Origin: Paulinella micropora
Lineage: Eukaryota > Cercozoa > Imbricatea > Euglyphida
DNA length: 64,000 bases
Reading direction: 5' to 3'
Assembly (NCBI GenBank): GCA_009731375.1
Contig: BJOX01000010.1
Span: forward strand, 804,446 to 868,445
Made by a program: the position numbers and the translations under genes. The notes beneath the pieces are model-generated. The model worked only from the letters and a program-made list of their open reading frames with translations, made no database searches and was not told the DNA's origin. This document shows positions 22,500-31,200 of the stretch, piece after piece. Every line of letters starts with the position of its first letter. Position 1 is the stretch's first letter.

Positions 22500-22828
22500 G
22501 TATGAGAATAAAGATTAAAACACTGGATTTATAATCACAAAATCATGATTAAAATCTTGGATCCAAGATAAAAATTTAAAACTCGTGATTTTAAATCTTG
22601 AGTCCATGATTACAAAACCTGATACTAAGATTTGAAATCTTTATTTAAGAAAATAATCTTGGAAACGTGATTTAAATCTTGGAAACAAGGCGTAAAATCT
22701 TGGAACCTTTGGTTTCTAAGTCTCTTAAGTCACTATCCCGTGATTCAAAATCATGATTACAAGATTTTTTATCCTGATTCCTTGAAACAATTTATTAAAG
22801 CCATGATTTTAAATCTTGGTATCAAGAT
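22500..22828. repeat. Palindromic AATCTTGG repeat block, middle part
   Basis: Same unit type as 20044-20650 (AAGATTTGAAATC, AATCTTGGAAAC and similar), interrupted at 22829 by the TIR element. Confidence 0.75.
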
Positions 22829-24463
22829 CATATGTAGGTTCTCCCGTATAAAAGTGGTCGGTAGAATTCAAAAAAAAACTTAGAACGGAATATGTAATTT
22901 TATTAAATAGAAATTATACATGTTCATAAAGAAAGTGATGGACTAACATATTACGACAACCTCATTGAAAAATAATCAAAATTGACTTCAAACCAATCAA
23001 TTTCCCGTCGCCCACCCTTTTTTCCCAACTAATTTGCACACCCCCCACCGGAAAAAAGTGGCCACCTTGCCACCTGAAAAAATGATGCTTGTGATGACCA
23101 AAAATCAAAGTCAGTTCTCATACTGTTCCCAGTATGCTCTTCAATAAATTTTTATATAATATCTTTCTCTGTATGCTTATAATTAAATGTACAAAGTTTT
23201 TTTACAAAAAGGTAACCTCAAGCCTGCAAACAAACCTGCCAAAGTCAGCAAGAAAAGAGCATAAGGCCCTCACTCAATTTTTTTTTATTTAAATACAAGG
23301 CCGGTACTAGTACAAAAAGTGAAGGAAATCAAAGACACTATTTAATAAAAACATTTTGTGCAGAAAGTGCAGAAAAAAATTGAAAATCTGTAAAAATCTC
23401 AATTAGTATTTTTTTAGCCTGTCTGGAGCCCAGAAAAGGTCACCAACAGCAGGGTTACAAAGAAAGGAGCAGGATTTGAACATATGCAAAACAAAGACCA
23501 TGTGATTGTGAATAGATTCAGCACATAACATTCCAAGAAAAGCACACACAGCACATATAGGAGCGATACAGGACAGGTGCAAAAAAGTGTTTCAGGGAAA
23601 AGGGAACAACACATGCTACAGATAAGTTTTACAACAAACCATTTTGCAGACAGCATGGGCACAACGTGTGAAACGACTGTACAAGACCACGGGACGTGAA
23701 AGGATGCATGAGAAATACACAGAAAAAAAACACAAAACTCTCAAGAGACACGACTTTTACCAATCTCGACCCCGCAAAAACCGTCAAATAAAAAAAAAAT
23801 TAGTGCGGCCTTCTCTTCAAAGGCTACGTATGTCGATAGGCCTGTTTGTTTCAAATATTTTTTGGAAATTTTTCTGGTTTCCTCTCCGGGAATTGGCATG
23901 ATCCTGTCAAATATTTCCAACAGAAATTGACGGGCCGGCTACACCAGTGTCTGTTGGAGGTCCATCTTGACACAGCGAGTGTTTGTTCAGACCACGTTGT
24001 TTCAAGCCAAAGCAAGCATGACGCAAGTGTTTTCATCAGAAAACTTGGTTACTCCCGTATTTGAAATCCTTATTATCGACTTCTATTTTCACTTTTCAGG
24101 ACATAGCAAGTATGGTGTTTTTAACTGAAAAATGTTGTGTGCATGATGCACTCTTCACTCATTTTGACGCACAAGTGCTCAAATGAATTCAAATGTTATG
24201 TTGAGCAATCCTGCCAAAGGGTTTTTGCAGAGATGTACGGTATAAAACAAAAACTAGGAAAACATAGGTCGAAAACTAGTTTGTCGAAATTCAGAACATA
24301 CACCCAGATGACAGCAATAGCTTATATGAACTGAAAACCTTAATACGGGACAGACCATTCCCACTAAAAACATTGAATTCTGCGCAGACAGCACCTCAAA
24401 ATCTTGAATATTGAATGAGTTTACTCGCTGCATCAGTCTACCGACTAGTAGAACCTACATATG
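22829..24463. mobile_element. Non-autonomous TIR element, 1.6 kb
   Basis: Ends CATATGTAGGTTCT...GTCGGTAGA on the left and the inverse of CATATGTAGGTTCTAC..GTCGGTAGACT on the right, both inside the AATCTTGG block. The interior is AT-rich with no long frame and no recognisable transposase. A separate copy of its right end is at 17411-17680 in the opposite orientation. Confidence 0.6.
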
Positions 24464-24662
24464 AAATTATTTTGGCTTCAAGATTAATTTTGAAATCTTG
24501 ATATCAAGATAAAAATCTCGGGAACGTGATTTTTAATCTTGGAATGACTATCTCGGACACAAGATTTTAAATCACAGGTCCGAGATTTTTATCCCGGGTT
24601 CAAGATTGCAATCACAGTCCAAGATCATAAATCACGGGTCCGACCCATTTTCCCGGAGATAA
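24464..24662. repeat. Palindromic AATCTTGG repeat block, right part
   Basis: AATCTTGATATCAAG, AATCTTGGAATG, ACAAGATTTTAAATC and similar units up to the LTR retrotransposon insertion. The last four bases, ATAA, are repeated at 35046-35049 after that element. Confidence 0.75.
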
Positions 24663-24909
24663 TGTAGGCATCACCCCCCGGATAGCCGGTAAAAAGTACC
24701 CTTTTTCTGGTGTCAGGTGCACCTAGTTTTTTCCCATTATTTTCAATATCGTTTGGCCGGATTTGACCTAATGCCATTTTAACCTTGGTCTGTTGCCGTT
24801 TTCTTTTCGGCTTCACTGAGCTAATATAACGAGACATCATTCTCTTTTGGGGATTTGTGTCTGGTTGTATTACCGACTTTTTATTGAGCTATCTTCGGGG
24901 ATTGTAACA
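24663..24909 (+). repeat. 5' LTR, copy 1
   Basis: 247 bp, starts TGTAGGCATCACC and ends GGGATTGTAACA (TG..CA, with TGT/ACA inverted ends). CTAATATAACGAG may serve as the TATA region. Confidence 0.95.
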
Positions 24910-24930
24910 TTGGAGTCACCAGCACAAGGC
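24910..24930 (+). promoter_or_regulatory. Candidate primer-binding site
   Basis: TTGGAGTCACCAGCACAAGG follows the LTR directly and is identical in copy 2 (35935 on). TGG fits the CCA end of a tRNA, but the part that should pair with a tRNA T-arm does not look like GGTTCGAACC, so the primer is unknown and a shorter tRNA match or another primer is possible. Confidence 0.4.
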
Positions 24931-25670
24931 TGATTTCTTTTCTGGCTTGTTTTTGGAACAGCAGAAAGAAAAATTGGACAGACCTATCTCTTCTGAGTAG
25001 GTGTTCCAAAAAACAAATACTCCAGCACATCCCCACACAGCTCTTTTTGCAAAACTAGACGTCTAGGCGTTTGTGAGTAGGTGTCTCAGTACCCTCTCCA
25101 CAGCCTGTATCTGTGTCCTCACAAGGAGGCCAGACACCAGACCTCGTAGCTGTTCTTTTGTTCTCTCTTGAGACAGAGACAGAGTAGGTCAACAGACGTA
25201 CAAACAAACACTCACAGTTACAAACAAACTTGAAGGACACGAGCGTAGTACTCTACCTTTCAAGTCTGTGCACTTTGTTGCCTCTCAAACCACACACATC
25301 AGAGTATTTTTGCAAATCTCTGACTGTCTTTCGACAATAGGTCTGAACAAGTGTCAGACGACAAGTCGACTTCTCAAGGAGTGCTTCTCTAGCCTCTTTG
25401 ACATTATCTGTACATAGGTCCTCGTACCTCATAACAGATACAACAACAAAAAGAGAAAAAGAAAAGAGGAGTGGAGAAGGAGATCAAATTTTCAGAGAAA
25501 GTCGTACAGATTACTTCTTTCTCACAAAAAAAACACACATAAGACATAGAGGTGAGACGCTCTCTCTCTATACTGTCTTTTCGTTTTTTCTCTCTATTCG
25601 TTCCTCATAGACGAACAGAGCAATTACTGGGTAGAAACAACTCTGTCTCATCCGTATTCCTTCAGCATCC
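24931..25670 (+). other. Gag leader region, copy 1
   Basis: About 740 nt without a long frame, about 95% or more identical to 35956-36696 of copy 2. It probably holds packaging and translation signals; none is recognisable. Confidence 0.5.
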
Positions 25671-28061
25671 ATGTCTACTAGGTCTGAAGACTGGCAGGAA
25701 GGAGGGGGGGAGAGTGAGCGAACCCCAGGAAACGAAGAGGAGTTCGTTGACTCTCATGCAGAAGGAGGAGATCTGGCACCTTCCTTTGACACAGGAGGAG
25801 CAGAGAATCAATTTTTTACTGCGCCTTCCTTTGACACAGGAGGAGCAGAGGAAGTCGAGGAGGAGCAGAAGGGAGGAGAGGAAGCGAGGTTTGTGGCCGA
25901 ATATGGCAAACTAAGTAAGAAGGAGTTTGAGGAGAAGAAAGGGAAGGATGAGGCCTATAAATGGCTATACATTCCCCAAGAAATGCGATGGGGACAACCC
26001 TTGAAGAAGGAGGACATCTGTTACCCTCTCCCAAGGCAAGCTCTGCCTCTGGCAGAATTCCTCAGAGACGACGGTGCACAGTTACAGGTGCAACATGTCT
26101 CATTTGGGGACAATATGTCTTTACTGGAGCTACTCGACCTCTCATGGACAGTGTTTGAGTGTGCTATACTCTTTGAGTACCAGACTGGAAAGACTGTGCT
26201 GCCATGGAACACAAGAGCACTGGCTAGGTTGCTCGATCCTGGTCAGGACATTGATTCAATAAAGAGAGTGGAAAAGGAGTTTAAGTTCAGGAATCCAAAA
26301 GGACAGATCAATGTCATGGATGTGTCTCTGAAACTTATGGAGGCCAAGTTAGTGGACCTGGGTAAACTCCAACACACCCAGTTTGGCAGGGACCTTCACC
26401 CGGCCCTGAGGGAAATAGAAGGCGAAGCTGGAGGGGTGACGAGGATGAAGAAGCTGCATGCGGCCTTGGTGAAGGATGACGCATGGAAGAGGTGGGTCTT
26501 CACGAAGGATCATACGATCTTGGAGGGGACGGCCGCACCACCCCCCACCAATAAAGCGGGAGAGAAGGAGTTGGCGGAGAAGGCCTTGTTCCTTCGGAAG
26601 GCAGCTGAGATCCTGTCTTTTTTTCATCATGCCCAAGAGCTGTATATCAAAGAGCTAGCGGCTGAGAAAGAAAAGAAGGAGATGGAGGCAAAGATTGCAT
26701 TAGCCAAGGCGGCGGGAACAAAGGGACCGAAATATTCCTCTGGATCTTATATGGCTCCCTCGGGCCGCTCCGCCCCGTCAGCCCACACAGCCCCTTCGGC
26801 CCCTGCGACTAGCTCAGCGCCTACCACTGTCATTGTCAACAGTAATGACAAAAAGGACAGACAGGCTATCATACAGGCCTTCCAAAAATATACAAAGTCC
26901 GATGCCACTGCTCTGACGCTGTATGCAGAGACAGCGAGTCAGAAGGACACGGATGCGAACCTTCGAGACAAGCTCAGAAGAATTGATGCTTGTATGAAGC
27001 AGCATCCAACGGACGAAACACAGGAGTATGAGGCGTTGTACACCTTGTTGGACCCATCAATCATCACACAAGGGTTTGATGTTGGGGAGTACAAGGCGAT
27101 GAGAGCGGTAGAGGTGGCGGCTAGGAGAGCAGCCTCAGACCTGCAATGCACGGTGCCAGTTGCCGTCCTCTTGCAATACTTTAAAACTCATGGGTATCAG
27201 CACCTGTGCACTGGTACTTTGATTGGGTTTGAGATTTTTCAAGAGGTGAACGAAGGGCTGGGCATTGGCACGAGGTTGGCAGCGATCCTCACTGAGGTCA
27301 GCGCCAAGTACGGGCTCTTTTATAGCCGGAAGTCTATCATTTTGTACTTCCTGAGTGCTTTGTGTACACGACACCCGAGCAAGCTCGCAAGGATCATACA
27401 GTCCTGTCCGACCTTCACGGCGGTGAAGACGGCGGATTTTTTAGAAACGAATATATACGAGAGGACTGTAGCGGCTACTCCGCCGGGCGACCTGTTCAAG
27501 GAGGTGCTCGACGCGTGTTCCGAATTGGACACGGCCACCGAGTCATTCTCCAGTGCCGCGACACAGGGGGTTGGAGGTGCTCAAGCAGCACATGCAACTC
27601 GAACGGCAGGTCTCAAGAGGGGGAGAGATGAGCCGACGCCGTGCTACCGCTATTTTTCATACATGGCGTGTAAGCATGAGGCACAGAAAGGAGTAGGCAA
27701 TTGCCTCTTCAGCCACGACTCTCTTGATGATAGGCAGCGAAATCTTTTCCTTAGAGAGCTCGAAGGCATGAAAAAGACCATGTACGCCATGTACAAGAAG
27801 GAGTTGGAGGAGGGGAGGTGGAATGCGAATATGGTCTCGGATGCGGAGTTCCGGGAGGCCATCATTTACTTCCTTGACAGAATGAAGAGAAGGGAGAAGA
27901 GAGAGACATCGGGCCGATCAAAGGCGCCGACTAGAGGAGGAGGAGAGACGAGAGGATCGTCACGAGGGTCCCGAGGGACACCAAGAGGGGCGGCACCACG
28001 AGGACGGGGCTATCGGGGGAGGGGAGGCCGGACCCCAGCGCGCCCTCCCAGAGGACACTGA
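25671..28061 (+). CDS. gag: Gag protein, copy 1
   Basis: 796 residues from ATG 25671. The N-terminal 100 residues are acidic and repetitive (PSFDTGGAE twice). A helical region follows, including a Lys/Glu coiled coil around AEKEKKEMEAKIALAKAAG, a Ser/Pro/Ala linker, and a second helical capsid-like region (KKDRQAIIQAFQKY to about residue 640). Residues 658-682 form a CCCH zinc finger, C-X8-C-X10-C-X3-H, in place of the usual CX2CX4HX4C knuckle, and the last about 60 residues are RGG-rich, so RNA binding is likely. Gag would assemble the particle. TGA at 28059 replaces a GGA Gly codon of copy 2; reading would otherwise go on about 40 codons through splice donor 28156. The premature stop should block Gag-Pol from this copy unless TGA is read through. 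Confidence 0.88.
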   Translation: MSTRSEDWQEGGGESERTPGNEEEFVDSHAEGGDLAPSFDTGGAENQFFTAPSFDTGGAEEVEEEQKGGEEARFVAEYGKLSKKEFEEKKGKDEAYKWLYIPQEMRWGQPLKKEDICYPLPRQALPLAEFLRDDGAQLQVQHVSFGDNMSLLELLDLSWTVFECAILFEYQTGKTVLPWNTRALARLLDPGQDIDSIKRVEKEFKFRNPKGQINVMDVSLKLMEAKLVDLGKLQHTQFGRDLHPALREIEGEAGGVTRMKKLHAALVKDDAWKRWVFTKDHTILEGTAAPPPTNKAGEKELAEKALFLRKAAEILSFFHHAQELYIKELAAEKEKKEMEAKIALAKAAGTKGPKYSSGSYMAPSGRSAPSAHTAPSAPATSSAPTTVIVNSNDKKDRQAIIQAFQKYTKSDATALTLYAETASQKDTDANLRDKLRRIDACMKQHPTDETQEYEALYTLLDPSIITQGFDVGEYKAMRAVEVAARRAASDLQCTVPVAVLLQYFKTHGYQHLCTGTLIGFEIFQEVNEGLGIGTRLAAILTEVSAKYGLFYSRKSIILYFLSALCTRHPSKLARIIQSCPTFTAVKTADFLETNIYERTVAATPPGDLFKEVLDACSELDTATESFSSAATQGVGGAQAAHATRTAGLKRGRDEPTPCYRYFSYMACKHEAQKGVGNCLFSHDSLDDRQRNLFLRELEGMKKTMYAMYKKELEEGRWNANMVSDAEFREAIIYFLDRMKRREKRETSGRSKAPTRGGGETRGSSRGSRGTPRGAAPRGRGYRGRGGRTPARPPRGH

Positions 28062-28155
28062 TACTGGAATTATAGCACCAGTTCCAGCTCCAACTACCCC
28101 CAGCAAGCTTATACCGCTACGGAGGGGGGACGTCAAGACGAAGACACCGGCTCAG

Positions 28156-28248
28156 GTGAGCGTGTTGTCGTCGTAGACTGACGGGAGGAGAAGAGAGAGG
28201 AAAAGAAGAGAGAGAAGGAGATAAAAACTGTTCTTTTTAATCCGACAG
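28156..28248 (+). other. Candidate 93-nt intron joining gag and pol, copy 1
   Basis: Donor CTCAG|GTGAGC at 28156 and acceptor TTCTTTTTAATCCGACAG| at 28248. Gag phase 1 before the donor and two bases after the acceptor restore a codon (Val), leading in frame to ATG 28257 of pol. If unspliced, in-frame stops inside the intron end Gag. The intron of copy 2 has the same length, the same signals and the same phase. Confidence 0.8.
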
Positions 28249-28256
28249 TCACAGTT

Positions 28257-31200
28257 ATGCCTACTGTTGATGAACAGGATACGAACGGTTCCGTTCCTCC
28301 CAGACGTGAAGGTGAAGGCACACAGCCTCACAAGCCTCAAGGTAAGCACTTGCTAGTTCATCCTTCGAGAGCTAATATGATAAATGATGCGAATAGGAAG
28401 GCGAAGAAGGCGATGGAGGAGAGGAAGCCGAAACCAAAGGCTAGGTCTTCTCCTACGAAGAAGCAGCGGACCGTACCCCCGCCAAAGGACTCAATAGTCT
28501 CTGCTATAGACACGAGTACACTCGGTGTACCAGACTCTGTCCAAAAGACACTCGAGATACCGGAAGCCCCGGAGACTCAAGAAGTTAAGTTGGCGGAAAA
28601 GGGGGGAGAACGAGAAGAGGACAAGGAACTTGAGCTTAGACTCAAAACCCTAGAACAAAAAATTCATGTGCTAGCGGCTAGTTTACATAGACCAGACGCG
28701 CTATGCTACACTGACCTCTTTTGTGAAACTTTACAAACCACATTAAAAGTTGGTAATGATACGATGGCGAATATTAATATTGTCGGCCAGAAGTTTTTGA
28801 ATAGTCACCGGACATGGGTGGACAAAAACATTAGAAAAACAAAGGGGACCCTAAAAGGGGTAGGCAGCCGTACGGAAATTACGGGCATCGTCACATTAAT
28901 TTTCAAATTGAAATCCGGTCGAGTATATCGTGCGGACCTCTATGTTGTCCCCGATTACCACGGTTCAATCCTGCTGTCGTATGACCAATTGGCTACGATG
29001 GGGGCTGTGATCGATTGCGCCGCACGGCGGGTGATTTATGGAGTGAAGAATGGAGAGGAGGAGGATATTAATCCGATGACTGCTACTGACTCATACGAGG
29101 CTTTTGAGCTGAGTCTAGCAACGGAGAGGAAAAAGTTGGCCTTCGTACATGAGGCAACTGAAGCCTATGTACACCCCTATGTCACAGTGCCGGAGGAACT
29201 GACCTGGACCGACAATTGGGAGACGGAGATGCAGGCGTATACGGTTACGATTCCCGCATGGGACAGAAAGTCTATTGATGACTTAGTCGTAGCGCGTAAT
29301 GAGGAGATAATATGTGTTGCGAAACAGTGCCCGTCGTTGGCCAGATTCGCAGAAGGTGGCGGGGCAGATGTCCATATTACTAATGGCTACTGTTACCATG
29401 CGAAGGTGTCAGATGAGAAGAGAGAGGCGTTTGTGCCAAGGAGGAAGGGGCGTATCCCCGATACTCCAGCGGATGACATTAAAACTTTTATCACGAACTT
29501 TTGGGGCGATGTGCCTACCTGGCCGCGCTCATTAACTGAAGTGAAAAAGTGTCTACGGACTCTATTTGAGAGTAACAAGCCGTATACTGTCATTCTGCCA
29601 TACAATGAGAAGGCGATCTGGGCACAGGAGATAAGGGACCGGCTTATTGATCATCCTATACCTGTTCCTTCTCGCAAGCAACAGTTAGTGGTGGCTTGTC
29701 GACTCGGGTCTCGGGAGCAGAGCAGTGCATACAAGCAAAAGCTCAGAGCCCAGGACAAGTTGAAATTGATACCTCAAGCTTTCACATGCTTTGATGGTTT
29801 CTACACCCGTAAGGCTCCGATACAATACGCGAACCTTATTGATATGCTTGTCGGGCTGGGTCATGATGATGAGCCGGACACAGTCACGTATGAAAGAACG
29901 GGACTAGACGATTTGTCCGAGGAAGATTTGAGTTTGGAGGAGGACTTAGCGCCCCTCAAGGAGCATAAGAAGATGTCGGAGGAAGATTTCCAAGCGGCGG
30001 CGCGGAAAATTTTAGAAGAAGGAGTGGGTTCGGAGAGAGAGAAGGCGTTTCTCAAAGCTAAGATGGAGGCGTACAGAGAAATTTTCGACCCTCCTCGGGC
30101 AGGTGGTGTAAAGTCGGATGACTTCACTGCTGTCATTTACAAGATACCGGGTGCGGAGCCATCTCCGGCACCACGGAGGGCAAATTTGAGCATACATGAG
30201 GCAAAAATAGCGGAGGAGAATGTGAGACAGTTGCTCGATGAGGACTTTATTGAGAGATCTACATCTCCAATTGTCTCTCAACCGAAAATCGTCCCTAAGC
30301 CAGGAGGAGAATGGCGCTTGACGATCAATTATGCCCGTGTGAATAAGGTGCTAGAGGAAGAGAGAAATCCTCTGCCGACCTTAGAAGAAGGCAGAAGGGT
30401 GCTGCGGAATGCTAAATTCTATTCGGTCATTGACCTTAAGAACGGCTTCTGGCAGATACCACTGGACGAGAAATCCAGATGGCTGACTGCATTCGTTGTG
30501 GGTATGGAAATATACCAGTGGAAGGTGCTTCCAATGGGACTCAAACAGGCCCCGGGGCTCTTTCAGAAGGCGATGCAGAAGATGTTGAGCGGTCAATATG
30601 ACGACCAGTCGGAGGATGGTTTTATGAGAAGGAGAGGACAGAAGGCGGGAGAATATGCATTTTGTTACATCGATGACATCATCGTATACTCTAACACAAT
30701 GGAAGAGCATATCGATCACTTGTCAGATGTCTTCAGGCGCATCGGAGCTTTTGGCCTGAAATGCAACCTAAAGAAATGTCAGCTTGCCAGGACAAGTGTG
30801 ACGTATTTGGGTTACGAGATTTCTCATAATAGGGTCTCGATATCGCGCGAAAAGAGGGAGGAGATCATGAGTAGACAGTTGCCAAAGAATCGCACGGAGT
30901 TACACTCTTTTCTTGCGATGGCACAGTACTACAGCCAGTTCATACCCGATTGGGGTGCAACTCGGGCTAAGCTGGAGAAGATGATTGATTTTGGAGACTT
31001 TGAGAAGTGGGATGAGGAGGCTTTGCAGGCGTTTAATACGCTCAAAGATATCATTTATAAAGATCCCAAGGACGGCGGATTAGTACTTATGATGCCCGAC
31101 TTTACGAAACCGTTCGTAGTCGACACGGATGCATCTAAGTTTGCGATTGGCGCGGTGCTGCAACAAGAAGATGAGGAGAAAAAGTTGCGCCCGATCATGT

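Noticed and set aside
24910-24930. Naming the primer tRNA for the LTR elements
   Set aside because: The sequence after TGG does not contain a recognisable T-arm complement, so any name would be a guess.
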